The notes under the pieces are model-generated. The model searched no databases and was not told the origin of the DNA. It saw only the letters and a program-made list of their open reading frames with translations. From Flavobacterium marginilacus (GTDB lineage Bacteria; Bacteroidota; Bacteroidia; Flavobacteriales; Flavobacteriaceae), in contig NZ_CP113975.1 in the NCBI RefSeq assembly GCF_026870155.1, positions 3,348,001 to 3,412,000 of the forward strand: DNA of 64,000 nt. Reading direction: 5' to 3'. The stretch's first letter is position 1, and each line of letters opens with the position of its first letter. Shown piece by piece: positions 21,001 through 25,853 of the stretch. Position numbers and translations under genes: made by a program.

Positions 21001-23882
21001 AAAGTTCCGTTAGCGTTTAAAGTCAACGTTCCGTTTGTTGGAGCAGAAACTAAAATCGCTGTCAAGGTATCTCCTTCGGCATCGGTATCGTTTACCAGTA
21101 CGCCTGTTAAAGCTGGAACAGTAAGTGTGCCGCCTTCGGCTGCTGAGTAGCTGTCAGGGTTAGCCACTGGCGCATCATTTACTGGGGTAATAATGATGCT
21201 GGCTGTGGTGGTATTGCCGTCTGCTGTTCCGTCGTTTACTTTATAGGTAAAACTGTCTGCTGTCGTTTCGCTTCCGTTATGTACGTAGGTGAAAGTTCCG
21301 TTAGCGTTTAAAGTCAACGTTCCATTGGCTGGAGCAGAAACTAAAATCGCTGTCAGCGTATCTCCTTCGGCATCGGTATCGTTTACCAGTACGCCTGTTA
21401 AAGCTGGAACAGTAAGCGTGCCGCCTTCGGCTGCTGAGTAGCTGTCAGGGTTAGCCGCCGGAGCATCATTTACCGGGCTAATGGTGATCAACTGGTTGGC
21501 AGTTGATGTACCTCCATAACCATCACTGATGATATAAGGAAAACTGATTGCTGTTGCTGAATTAAAATTAGCAGTAGGAGTAAAGCTAATAACACCCAAA
21601 GCTGAAATATTAACTGTTCCGTTGGAAACAGTAATAGTCTGTGCTGCACCAGTTAGAGCAGTCCCATTAATTGAAGTGATTGTCAGAGCATCCCCATCAG
21701 CATCAGTATCTAAATTTAATGGGGTCAAAGTGATCGTATTATCTTCTGCAACAGTATAACTGTCATTTACCGCATTAGGGTTTCTATTGGTAACACTTAG
21801 AACTGCAGTGTTTGAATTTGGTTGCGCACAAACATTTGAAGTACTTGTAACATCCAATCGATACCTGTAATTATGATATGAATTTGGAATATTTGTTAAA
21901 GTCAGAGCATTTGTTCCTGCATTCGAAAAAACTGGATTTGTTCCTCCATTAGTAACAGTTGTCCAAGTTGAACCGTTATTAGTACTTTGCTTCCAGGTAT
22001 ATACTAAATGAGTTCCTGTAACTACTGCACTAAAGGTAGCATTAGCTCCTCCATTTACGCTAATATTTGCTGGACTAGTAGTAATTGCAACAACATTTGA
22101 AACTAAATAATTCGCCTTAGAAGTTCCGTTAGTATTTACAGGAGCAGCATAAGAAGCTGCTGTTACTTTGCCATCTGCTGCATTTGTTACAGGAGGGTTT
22201 CCTGTTCCATAATATCCATTTGAATCTGGATCAGCTGTTGAAGTACCATATGCTTCTACAGAATCTGGACATCCATCATTATCTGAATCTAAATCAAGCT
22301 GATTTATTAACCCGTCTAAATCTTGGTCATATCTATCATCAATACCATCAGAATTTGTATCAACAAAACCTGCAGCATCTTTATCTGCATAATTTAATTT
22401 TCTATCTCCATCTGCATCTCCAAAAGGATCAGGCAAACTTCCTATTTCGACTGTATCTAAAATACCATCGTTGTCATCATCTAAATCACATTCTACATTA
22501 AGACCGTCATTATCCTGATTCCCTTCATAATTAGGATTCTCGACAGGAATGTACAATGAAACGCTTCCTCCAATTGCTCCATTTTGTGAACCATTTCTTT
22601 CTCCGTCCAAATGTTGTCCTCCAATACCTCCTGCTGAAATCAATGTTACGTTCGCAGGAAGACTTGCTAAGGAATAAAGCAAAGCACCGCCACCGCCACC
22701 GCCACCGGGACCATGATAAGTATTTGTATTCAAATCCTGACCGTCACCACCTTTTGTCGATACTGTCAGGTTACCTGTAAAGACAGGAGTCTTTAAAACA
22801 ACTGTTCCTCCGGCACCACCACCACCACCACCATCTGGTGCGCCTGTAGGATTAACCGCTAACGGTGCAAAACCATCAGCTATAATTGAATAACCATTTC
22901 CTATAATTTCATTAGCGAAAATGATAACAATTCCCCCGCCATCTGCAGCCGAAGAAGGATTACTTGTTGTTACATATCCAGATCCTCCGGCACCACCAAG
23001 AAAAACTTTATCCTGAGCAAAAAAAGTGGTTAAACTAACACCGCCTATACCGCCGGCATTGGCTCCATTAACATCGCACCAGCGTTTTCCTCCTTCTCCT
23101 CCGGCGCCATAATTAGATCCGCCTCCGCCTCCAGAATCTCCAGAAACTCCAGAACCTCCTCCATTCGCTCGTGGTGATCGTCCTCTATTGCTACCTGTAT
23201 TATCTAAAACAATCCCGTCTCCTTTTGTAAAAGATGCGGTATAGGTACTACTTTGTACATATTGGGTATTAGGGTTAATGCTACAATCATTATTAGGTCC
23301 ATTTGTCAACATTTGAATTCCTTGGTATCCTTTACCTGCAACATTTATATTGGCATTAAAAGTCACTTTATCTGCCTGAATAGCTAATACTCCTCCTGTT
23401 TTATCTGCATTAATCCAGTCTTTTGCAGTCAAAGTGCCATTAATATTTACTGCTCCGGTGTATTTTGGAACCCGTACTACCTGAACCAAACCACTAATTG
23501 TATAACTTTTAATTAATGGATATACTGGTGTTATAACGTTACCAACGATACTTTTAATTTCGAAAAATTCATAATTACCGGTATTGTTGATAGCCGATAT
23601 ATTTCCACCTGCACTAGTATTAGTGACATCGATAGTAGCACCTTTCATCTGAATAATCAAAGCCTTATCTCCAACCGAAAGTCCGGCTGAACTACTAACT
23701 GTAATAGTATTAACACATGCTAAATCACAAGGTGCACAAACGGGCTGATTGATAGCTGTAACCGAAAAATAGCTATTTACTATCCCTGAAATATTGGTTT
23801 GAGAAAAACCATTCAGGCTAAATAATAAAAAGAAAAAAAACAGATTTAGATTCAGCCTCCTTTTTTCATTAATCAATAACAT
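1..23882 (-). CDS. Giant secreted tandem-repeat adhesin-like protein (3' end outside window)
   Basis: I read one uninterrupted frame from the ATG at 23882 to the window edge: at least 7,960 residues, with the C-terminus missing. Residues 1-28 form a signal peptide (basic start, Phe/Leu core, end near GFSQ). Residues 30-450 are rich in Gly, with runs such as GGGGGGAGG. Residues about 465-545 carry thrombospondin-3-like acidic motifs (DLDDDNDGILD, DLDSDNDGCPD), likely calcium sites. An Ig-like stretch follows (about 590-700), then one divergent repeat, 69 near-identical 97-residue repeats (about 808-7501), two divergent 106-residue repeats, and further Ig-like sequence. The units match the tandem-95 / bacterial Ig (Big_9, cadherin-like) type: NDAPVANPDSYS start, DTDAEGDTLT loop, no cysteine. 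Such proteins are usually cell-surface adhesins; in flavobacteria they often end in a type IX secretion domain, which cannot be checked here. The array is clearly richer in G+C than its flanks. Adhesion is inferred from the family. Confidence 0.93.
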   Translation of the reverse strand, partial: MLLINEKRRLNLNLFFFFLLFSLNGFSQTNISGIVNSYFSVTAINQPVCAPCDLACVNTITVSSSAGLSVGDKALIIQMKGATIDVTNTSAGGNISAINNTGNYEFFEIKSIVGNVITPVYPLIKSYTISGLVQVVRVPKYTGAVNINGTLTAKDWINADKTGGVLAIQADKVTFNANINVAGKGYQGIQMLTNGPNNDCSINPNTQYVQSSTYTASFTKGDGIVLDNTGSNRGRSPRANGGGSGVSGDSGGGGGSNYGAGGEGGKRWCDVNGANAGGIGGVSLTTFFAQDKVFLGGAGGSGYVTTSNPSSAADGGGIVIIFANEIIGNGYSIIADGFAPLAVNPTGAPDGGGGGGAGGTVVLKTPVFTGNLTVSTKGGDGQDLNTNTYHGPGGGGGGGALLYSLASLPANVTLISAGGIGGQHLDGERNGSQNGAIGGSVSLYIPVENPNYEGNQDNDGLNVECDLDDDNDGILDTVEIGSLPDPFGDADGDRKLNYADKDAAGFVDTNSDGIDDRYDQDLDGLINQLDLDSDNDGCPDSVEAYGTSTADPDSNGYYGTGNPPVTNAADGKVTAASYAAPVNTNGTSKANYLVSNVVAITTSPANISVNGGANATFSAVVTGTHLVYTWKQSTNNGSTWTTVTNGGTNPVFSNAGTNALTLTNIPNSYHNYRYRLDVTSTSNVCAQPNSNTAVLSVTNRNPNAVNDSYTVAEDNTITLTPLNLDTDADGDALTITSINGTALTGAAQTITVSNGTVNISALGVISFTPTANFNSATAISFPYIISDGYGGTSTANQLITISPVNDAPAANPDSYSAAEGGTLTVPALTGVLVNDTDAEGDTLTAILVSAPANGTLTLNANGTFTYVHNGSETTADSFTYKVNDGTADGNTTTASIIITPVNDAPVANPDSYSAAEGGTLTVPALTGVLVNDTDAEGDTLTAILVSAPTNGTLTLNANGTFTYVHNGSETTADSFTYKVNDGTADGNTTTASITITPVNDAPVANPDSYSAAEGGTLTVPAATSVLVNDTDAEGDTLTAILVSAPTNGTLTLNANGTFSYTHNGSETTADSFTYKVNDGTADGNTTTASITITPVNDAPVANPDSYSAAEGGTLTVPALTGVLVNDTDAEGDTLTAILVSAPANGTLTLNANGTFTYVHNGSETTADSFTYKVNDGTADGNTTTASIIITPVNDAPVANPDSYSAAEGGTLTVPALTGVLVNDTDAEGDTLTAILVSGPANGTLTLNANGTFTYVHNGSETTADSFTYKVNDGTADGNTTTASIIITPVNDAPVANPDSYSAAEGGTLTVPAATSVLVNDTDAEGNTLTAILVSGPANGTLTLNANGTFTYVHNGSETTADSFTYKVNDGTADGNTTTASITITPVNDAPVANPDSYSAAEGGTLTVPAATSVLVNDTDAEGDTLTAILVSGPANGTLTLNANGTFTYVHNGSETTADSFTYKVNDGTADGNTTTASITISPVNDAPVANPDSYSVAEGGTLTVPALTGVLVNDTDAEGDTLTAILVSGPANGTLTLNANGTFSYTHNGSETTADSFTYKVNDGTADGNTTTASITITPVNDAPVANPDSYSVAEGGTLTVPALTSVLVNDTDAEGDTLTAILVSGPANGTLTLNANGTFSYTHNGSETTADSFTYKVNDGTADGNTTTASITISPVNDAPVANPDSYSVAEGGTLTVPALTSVLVNDTDAEGDTLTAILVSGPANGTLTLNANGTFTYTHNASETTADSFTYKVNDGTADGNTTTASITITPVNDAPVANPDSYSAAEGGTLTVPALTGVLVNDTDAEGDTLTAILVSGPANGTLTLNANGTFSYTHNGSETTADSFTYKVNDGTADGNTTTASITISPVNDAPVANPDSYSAAEGGTLTVPALTGVLVNDTDAEGNTLTAILVSGPANGTLTLNANGTFSYTHNGSETTADSFTYKVNDGTADGNTTTASITITPVNDAPVANPDSYSAAEGGTLTVPAATSVLVNDTDAEGNTLTAILVSGPANGTLTLNANGTFTYTHNGSETTADSFTYKVNDGTADGNTTTASITISPVNDAPAANPDSYSAAEGGTLTVPAATGVLVNDTDAEGDTLTAILVSGPANGTLTLNANGTFSYTHNGSETTADSFTYKVNDGTADGNTTTASIIITPVNDAPVANPDSYSAAEGGTLTVPAATSVLVNDTDAEGDTLTAILVSGPANGTLTLNANGTFSYTHNGSETTADSFTYKVNDGTADGNTTTASITISPVNDAPVANPDSYSAAEGGTLTVPAATSVLVNDTDAEGDTLTAILVSAPTNGTLTLNANGTFSYTHNGSETTADSFTYKVNDGTADGNTTTASITITPVNDAPVANPDSYSAAEGGTLTVPALTGVLVNDTDAEGDTLTAILVSGPANGTLTLNANGTFSYTHNGSETTADSFTYKVNDGTADGNTTTASITISPVNDAPVANPDSYSVAEGGTLTVPALTGVLVNDTDAEGNTLTAILVSGPANGTLTLNANGTFTYVHNGSETTADSFTYKVNDGTADGNTTTASITITPVNDAPVANPDSYSAAEGGTLTVPALTGVLVNDTDAEGNTLTAILVSGPANGTLTLNANGTFSYTHNGSETTADSFTYKVNDGTADGNTTTASITITPVNDAPVANPDSYSAAEGGTLTVPAATSVLVNDTDAEGNTLTAILVSGPANGTLTLNANGTFTYTHNGSETTADSFTYKVNDGTADGNTTTASITISPVNDAPAANPDSYSAAEGGTLTVPAATGVLVNDTDAEGDTLTAILVSGPANGTLTLNANGTFSYTHNGSETTADSFTYKVNDGTADGNTTTASITISPVNDAPVANPDSYSAAEGGTLTVPAATSVLVNDTDAEGDTLTAILVSGPANGTLTLNANGTFSYTHNGSETTADSFTYKVNDGTADGNTTTASITISPVNDAPVANPDSYSAAEGGTLTVPAATSVLVNDTDAEGDTLTAILVSGPANGTLTLNANGTFSYTHNGSETTADSFTYKVNDGTADGNTTTASITISPVNDAPAANPDSYSAAEGGTLTVPAATGVLVNDTDAEGDTLTAILVSGPANGTLTLNANGTFSYTHNGSETTADSFTYKVNDGTADGNTTTASITISPVNDAPAANPDSYSAAEGGTLTVPAATGVLVNDTDAEGDTLTAILVSGPANGTLTLNANGTFSYTHNGSETTADSFTYKVNDGTADGNTTTASITISPVNDAPAANPDSYSAAEGGTLTVPAATSVLVNDTDAEGDTLTAILVSGPANGTLTLNANGTFSYTHNGSETTADSFTYKVNDGTADGNTTTASITITPVNDAPVANPDSYSVAEGGTLTVPALTGVLVNDTDAEGNTLTAILVSGPANGTLTLNANGTFSYTHNGSETTADSFTYKVNDGTADGNTTTASITISPVNDAPAANPDSYSAAEGGTLTVPAATSVLVNDTDAEGDTLTAILVSGPANGTLTLNANGTFTYVHNGSETTADSFTYKVNDGTADGNTTTASITITPVNDAPVANPDSYSVAEGGTLTVPALTSVLVNDTDAEGDTLTAILVSGPANGTLTLNANGTFSYVHNGSETTADSFTYKVNDGTADGNTTTASIIITPVNDAPVANPDSYSAAEGGTLTVPAATSVLVNDTDAEGNTLTAILVSGPANGTLTLNANGTFTYTHNGSETTADSFTYKVNDGTSDGNTTTASITITPVNDAPVANPDSYSAAEGGTLTVPAATSVLVNDTDAEGDTLTAILVSAPTNGTLTLNANGTFSYTHNGSETTADSFTYKVNDGTADGNTTTASITISPVNDAPVANPDSYSAAEGGTLTVPAATSVLVNDTDAEGNTLTAILVSGPANGTLTLNANGTFSYTHNGSETTADSFTYKVNDGTADGNTTTASIIITPVNDAPVANPDSYSAAEGGTLTVPALTGVLVNDTDAEGDTLTAILVSAPANGTLTLNANGTFTYTHNGSETTADSFTYKVNDGTSDGNTTTASITISPVNDAPVANPDSYSVAEGGTLTVPALTGVLVNDTDAEGNTLTAILVSGPANGTLTLNANGTFSYTHNGSETTADSFTYKVNDGTADGNTTTASITISPVNDAPVANPDSYSAAEGGTLTVPAATSVLVNDTDAEGDTLTAILVSGPANGTLTLNANGTFTYVHNASETTADSFTYKVNDGTADGNTTTASITITPVNDAPAANPDSYSAAEGGTLTVPAATGVLVNDTDAEGDTLTAILVSGPANGTLTLNANGTFSYTHNGSETTADSFTYKVNDGTADGNTTTASITISPVNDAPAANPDSYSAAEGGTLTVPAATSVLVNDTDAEGDTLTAILVSGPANGTLTLNANGTFSYTHNGSETTADSFTYKVNDGTADGNTTTASITISPVNDAPAANPDSYSAAEGGTLTVPAATSVLVNDTDAEGDTLTAILVSGPANGTLTLNANGTFSYTHNGSETTADSFTYKVNDGTADGNTTTASITITPVNDAPAANPDSYSAAEGGTLTVPAATSVLVNDTDAEGDTLTAILVSAPANGTLTLNANGTFTYVHNGSETTADSFTYKVNDGTADGNTTTASITITPVNDAPVANPDSYSVAEGGTLTVPALTGVLVNDTDAEGNTLTAILVSGPANGTLTLNANGTFSYTHNGSETTADSFTYKVNDGTADGNTTTASITISPVNDAPAANPDSYSAAEGGTLTVPAATSVLVNDTDAEGDTLTAILVSGPANGTLTLNANGTFTYVHNGSETTADSFTYKVNDGTADGNTTTASITITPVNDAPVANPDSYSVAEGGTLTVPALTGVLVNDTDAEGDTLTAILVSGPANGTLTLNANGTFSYVHNGSETTADSFTYKVNDGTADGNTTTASIIITPVNDAPVANPDSYSAAEGGTLTVPAATSVLVNDTDAEGNTLTAILVSGPANGTLTLNANGTFTYVHNGSETTADSFTYKVNDGTADGNTTTASITITPVNDAPVANPDSYSVAEGGTLTVPAATSVLVNDTDAEGDTLTAILVSAPTNGTLTLNANGTFSYTHNGSETTADSFTYKVNDGTADGNTTTASITISPVNDAPVANPDSYSAAEGGTLTVPAATSVLVNDTDAEGNTLTAILVSGPANGTLTLNANGTFSYTHNGSETTADSFTYKVNDGTADGNTTTASITISPVNDAPVANPDSYSAAEGGTLTVPALTGVLVNDTDAEGDTLTAILVSAPANGTLTLNANGTFTYTHNGSETTADSFTYKVNDGTSDGNTTTASITITPVNDAPVANPDSYSVAEGGTLTVPALTGVLVNDTDAEGNTLTAILVSGPANGTLTLNANGTFSYTHNGSETTADSFTYKVNDGTADGNTTTASITISPVNDAPVANPDSYSVAEGGTLTVPAATSVLVNDTDAEGDTLTAILVSGPANGTLTLNANGTFTYVHNASETTADSFTYKVNDGTADGNTTTASITITPVNDAPAANPDSYSAAEGGTLTVPAATGVLVNDTDAEGDTLTAILVSAPANGTLTLNANGTFSYTHNGSETTADSFTYKVNDGTADGNTTTASITITPVNDGPAANPDSYSVAEGGTLTVPAATSVLVNDTDAEGDTLTAILVSGPANGTLTLNANGTFSYTHNGSETTADSFTYKVNDGTADGNTTTASITISPVNDAPAANPDSYSAAEGGTLTVPAATSVLVNDTDAEGDTLTAILVSGPANGTLTLNANGTFSYTHNGSETTADSFTYKVNDGTADGNTTTASITITPVNDAPVANPDSYSAAEGGTLTVPAATSVLVNDTDAEGDTLTAILVSAPANGTLTLNANGTFSYTHNGSETTADSFTYKVNDGTADGNTTTASITITPVNDAPVANPDSYSVAEGGTLTVPALTGVLVNDTDAEGNTLTAILVSGPANGTLTLNANGTFSYTHNGSETTADSFTYKVNDGTADGNTTTASITISPVNDAPAANPDSYSAAEGGTLTVPAATSVLVNDTDAEGDTLTAILVSGPANGTLTLNANGTFTYVHNGSETTADSFTYKVNDGTADGNTTTASITITPVNDAPVANPDSYSAAEGGTLTVPALTGVLVNDTDAEGDTLTAILVSGPANGTLTLNANGTFSYVHNGSETTADSFTYKVNDGTADGNTTTASIIITPVNDAPVANPDSYSAAEGGTLTVPAATSVLVNDTDAEGNTLTAILVSGPANGTLTLNANGTFTYTHNGSETTADSFTYKVNDGTSDGNTTTASITITPVNDAPVANPDSYSVAEGGTLTVPALTGVLVNDTDAEGDTLTAILVSGPANGTLTLNANGTFSYVHNGSETTADSFTYKVNDGTADGNTTTASIIITPVNDAPVANPDSYSAAEGGTLTVPAATSVLVNDTDAEGNTLTAILVSGPANGTLTLNANGTFTYTHNGSETTADSFTYKVNDGTADGNTTTASITISPVNDAPVANPDSYSAAEGGTLTVPALTGVLVNDTDAEGDTLTAILVSAPANGTLTLNANGTFSYTHNGSETTADSFTYKVNDGTADGNTTTASITITPVNDAPVANPDSYSVAEGGTLTVPALTGVLVNDTDAEGNTLTAILVSGPANGTLTLNANGTFTYVHNASETTADSFTYKVNDGTADGNTTTASITISPVNDAPVANPDSYSVAEGGTLTVPAATSVLVNDTDAEGDTLTAILVSAPANGTLTLNANGTFSYTHNGSETTADSFTYKVNDGTADGNTTTASITISPVNDAPVANPDSYSVAEGGTLTVPAATSVLVNDTDAEGDTLTAILVSAPANGTLTLNANGTFSYTHNGSETTADSFTYKVNDGTADGNTTTASITISPVNDAPVANPDSYSVAEGGTLTVPALTGVLVNDTDAEGDTLTAILVSGPANGTLTLNANGTFSYTHNGSETTADSFTYKVNDGTSDGNTTTASITITPVNDAPVANPDSYSVAEGGTLTVPALTGVLVNDTDAEGNTLTAILVSGPANGTLTLNANGTFTYVHNASETTADSFTYKVNDGTADGNTTTASITITPVNDAPAANPDSYSVAEGGTLTVPAATGVLVNDTDAEGDTLTAILVSAPANGTLTLNANGTFTYVHNGSETTADSFTYKVNDGTADGNTTTASITITPVNDAPVANPDSYSVAEGGTLTVPALTGVLVNDTDAEGNTLTAILVSGPANGTLTLNANGTFSYTHNGSETTADSFTYKVNDGTADGNTTTASITISPVNDAPVANPDSYSVAEGGTLTVPALTGVLVNDTDAEGDTLTAILVSGPANGTLTLNANGTFSYTHNGSETTADSFTYKVNDGTADGNTTTASITISPVNDAPVANPDSYSAAEGGTLTVPAATGVLVNDTDAEGDTLTAILVSGPANGTLTLNANGTFSYTHNGSETTADSFTYKVNDGTADGNTTTASITISPVNDAPVANPDSYSAAEGGTLTVPAATGVLVNDTDAEGDTLTAILVSGPANGTLTLNANGTFTYTHNGSETTADSFTYKVNDGTADGNTTTASITITPVNDAPVANNDTNRSIPSIANATSINPLSATDVDGTITSYTIVTLPSNGILALNGTSILVGQVLTTSESARLTYDPSGLFTGNDAFTFTATDNSGANSAPAIITIPVGNNLPIANDHTNNGIPSSAGATAINALTATDTDGTIVNYIVLTLPSNGVLALNGVPLTANQIVTPAEALLLTYDPSGVFSGDDSFSFTVTDNNGAVDATPATVKIPVIKRNLVVTKDEIGPVVGINKVVQVVNVLNNDTLDNSPLLITNVNINVLTPDPDNKLTLRSDGIVELAPNTPAGTYTLTYEVCEKANSGNCKSALVVVKVTAPTMTINAESYCAKNAPYVSYNVTADNFTPTELLTINWIDSANNIVATQTNMPLSGNVLWPGAVVDTNNNPIDWPGWILVNGQWLEGTDGFELTRPGVTMQFTLNPTQSVTVNYPSATSGCNAKPQFGIEARNDDDIARADGINGSLKIIN
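745..1381 (-). repeat. Two divergent 106-residue repeats at the C-terminal edge of the array
   Basis: Two related units lie next to the main array on its C-terminal side. The shared segment around ttatccgtt recurs at 802 and 1120, a 318-bp (106-residue) period. They keep the ATDxDGTI and LTYDPSG motifs but are far from the 97-residue consensus in sequence and length. They look like a separate, older subfamily that is not being homogenised with the array. The outer boundary near 745 is approximate. Confidence 0.75.
1382..21460 (-). repeat. 69-unit tandem array, 291-bp period, in frame
   Basis: The anchor gcgcatca at the unit edge occurs at 1382, 1673 and so on up to 21461 (gagcatca there). 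The span of 20,079 bp is exactly 69 x 291, so every unit encodes 97 residues and no unit has gained or lost a base relative to the period. Units differ at a limited set of positions, each with two to five alternative states (for example the half unit ending GTAATGGTGATG versus GTAATAATGATG). The alternatives are shuffled between units, which points to recombination or gene conversion. Larger blocks of 13 units and 7 units recur; see the findings. The terminal units are the most divergent. Confidence 0.97.
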
Positions 23883-24517
23883 TTTCACACTAAAAATTAT
23901 GTGTCCATTCCTATGTACTTTTAACCAAAAAGGCTTAAGGAAAATTACAAAGAGTAATGATACCATTTTAAGTTTTTGAAAGACTTCCCAAAAATTAAAG
24001 AGTCGAGTTTTTTTCATAAAAAATTATTCCATTTGTAGCGTGCAAAAAAACAAAATGAAATAATCTGTAATTTACCTGCTCTCTCAAACCTTGTCCAAAA
24101 ACGAAGATTTTGGCAAACAAAAACATTTCTGAACAACATCATTTTTTGTTTAGCTCAGTAATTCAAGCACTTGACTTTAATAGATAGAACTGTGCTTATT
24201 TCTAAATATTCTTTTATCATTGAAATCATCAAGGCTATTAAGTTTAAAAACATAAGAAAAAAAATACTTTTTTAAAAAAAATTTCAGTTTGTTATGATTT
24301 TCAACTAGCATTTTTTTGTTAAATACATTCAAAAAAAGCACGACAAGTCTATAGGTAAATCTATACAGGCACAAAACTGAAGAAGCGTGTCTATTCAAAA
24401 ATGAAGTTCGTTTATTTTATAAATTGCTATTTAAATCAAAGAAGTTTTAGGTCTATTTAGACCTGTATTTTATGAAATGTAATTATTTCAATTTCAAAAA
24501 ATGCAATTTAGTTTATT
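23883..24517. other. AT-rich intergenic region upstream of the adhesin
   Basis: About 635 bp between the starts/ends of the adhesin gene and the AraC-type regulator. It must hold the adhesin promoter, but I see no convincing TTG / TAnnTTTG pair close to the ATG; the nearest resemblance on the minus strand is TTACTCTTTG about 70 bp upstream, with one base too many in the spacer. A 73-codon open frame at 24177-24398 is low-complexity (Lys, Phe, Asn) and is probably not a gene. No terminator or repeat stands out. Confidence 0.5.
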
Positions 24518-25777
24518 CTAAAGGGTAGATTTTATTTTTAGATATTCTCCTGGAGTACAACCAACTTCATCTTTAAAAGTACTCTGAAAAGAAGAACGTG
24601 ATGAAAACCCAGCTTTATTACCTATTGCATCAAGTGTTAATGAATCTAAAAGTCCATCTTCTATTAACTTTTTTGCATATTCTACCCTGAGTTCAGCACG
24701 TATTTTTGTTAATTTAACTTTCAATATACTATTAAAGCAATAATAAAGATGATGCTTGGGTACGTTCATAGATCGGGAAAGTTCTTCCATTGAAAAATTA
24801 GCATTTAGAAAAATCTCACTCTCTTTAATATAATCTAAAATGGATTGAGATAATTCAATAAATCTTGGCTCTATATCTTTGTCCTGAAGATCTTCTTGTA
24901 TCACATTGTGCTCCTCATTTTGTAAAACATTTACAGTATTGCTTTTTAGAAGTACTGTTTCATCTGGTTTTATCTGTTTTTCAGATTCTAAAAAATGATT
25001 TTTATTGTTTTTTTTCTTTCTTTGAGGAATTCCATAAAGCAATTCAGGAAAAACTAACAAACTAACAGGGATAGCTAGCAGGCAAAAACTAATAATATCC
25101 ATTGGCAAACTAGTTTTAAATTGGGTCAAGTCTGGATTCGGTTCTTTTAAAAAAGAATAAGACAGTAACGCAAAACATACAATTACTAATAGAATTATAA
25201 ATATAAAACTAATAAGCCATACCAATACCTTACGAGTCTGGACTTTAGGAATCCGTTTATTAGTACCTATTTTAGTCCAAAAGCGAAACAACATAACAAG
25301 TACCAATACTAGATAAATACACAATAAAGTAGGTCTTGCGATAATATTTACAACATTAGGGTAAAGTCCTACAGTAAATGTTTTTGCTACCATAGTATCC
25401 TTTACTATTCGCTGTGCTAAAGCTAATTTATAAGAAAAAGGTGTTAGTAAATATGGTGTTATACTAACCAAATTGATAAAAGCAGGAACGAAATGGAAAT
25501 AATCAGTTTTAGCAAACTTACTATTATCGAATAGAGTACCTCTCACATAAAAATATAATAGGGGACCAATCATAAAACCAATCGGAGCGGTATTATTGTA
25601 AAAAATAGCGAGCAAAAAAACACTTTTTTCAAAAAATAACACATAATGCATTAAAGAATAAGAGCATAATACGTAAATGAATCCCGATAAAAAAATGGAA
25701 TTACGGTTAATGTTCCAATTATGACAGGTCATCAAAATTGTCAAAAAAATAGTAAGTATAGATATATAAGGATGCAT
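24518..25777 (-). CDS. Membrane-anchored AraC-type transcriptional regulator
   Basis: 419 residues. The first about 240 are hydrophobic with roughly seven predicted membrane segments (for example the stretches starting YISILTIFLT, MIGPLLYFYV and VLVWLISFIF). A Lys/Glu-rich linker follows, then a C-terminal AraC/XylS helix-turn-helix pair (about 315-417): the first helix set around FSMEELSRSMNVPKHHLYY, the second around LDAIGNKAGFSSRSSFQSTFK, and the family's closing GCTPGEYLK. This seven-membrane-segment plus AraC layout is common in Bacteroidota, where the signal is generally unknown. It stands alone, with its own promoter at 25824-25853, and is transcribed towards the adhesin. Control of the adhesin gene is possible by position but unproven. 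Confidence 0.85.
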   Translation of the reverse strand: MHPYISILTIFLTILMTCHNWNINRNSIFLSGFIYVLCSYSLMHYVLFFEKSVFLLAIFYNNTAPIGFMIGPLLYFYVRGTLFDNSKFAKTDYFHFVPAFINLVSITPYLLTPFSYKLALAQRIVKDTMVAKTFTVGLYPNVVNIIARPTLLCIYLVLVLVMLFRFWTKIGTNKRIPKVQTRKVLVWLISFIFIILLVIVCFALLSYSFLKEPNPDLTQFKTSLPMDIISFCLLAIPVSLLVFPELLYGIPQRKKKNNKNHFLESEKQIKPDETVLLKSNTVNVLQNEEHNVIQEDLQDKDIEPRFIELSQSILDYIKESEIFLNANFSMEELSRSMNVPKHHLYYCFNSILKVKLTKIRAELRVEYAKKLIEDGLLDSLTLDAIGNKAGFSSRSSFQSTFKDEVGCTPGEYLKIKSTL

Positions 25778-25823
25778 TGAGTATTTTTAAAGAATGTAAT
25801 AAAGTAACACTATTTAAGGGCAG

Positions 25824-25853
25824 CAAAGTTAATATATACAACTTCAAAAGCAA
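25824..25853 (-). promoter_or_regulatory. Flavobacterial-type promoter of the AraC-type regulator
   Basis: On the minus strand TTG (25853-25851) is followed by a 19-bp spacer and TAACTTTG (25831-25824). This fits the Bacteroidota sigma consensus TTG - N17-23 - TAnnTTTG. It lies about 47 bp upstream of the ATG at 25777. Confidence 0.65.

Noticed and set aside
1382..21460. CRISPR array
   Set aside because: The repeat unit is 291 bp, coding, in frame, with no unique spacers and no cas genes nearby.
22184..22780. Plus-strand frames rich in Leu/His/Asn (22184-22501, 22556-22780)
   Set aside because: Low-complexity shadows opposite the Asp- and Gly-rich codons of the adhesin.
24177..24398. 73-codon minus-strand frame upstream of the adhesin
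   Set aside because: Lys/Phe/Asn-rich low complexity, no start context, no recognisable features.
23883..25777. AraC-type regulator as dedicated activator of the adhesin
   Set aside because: Only proximity supports it; no shared operator could be recognised, so it is not claimed.
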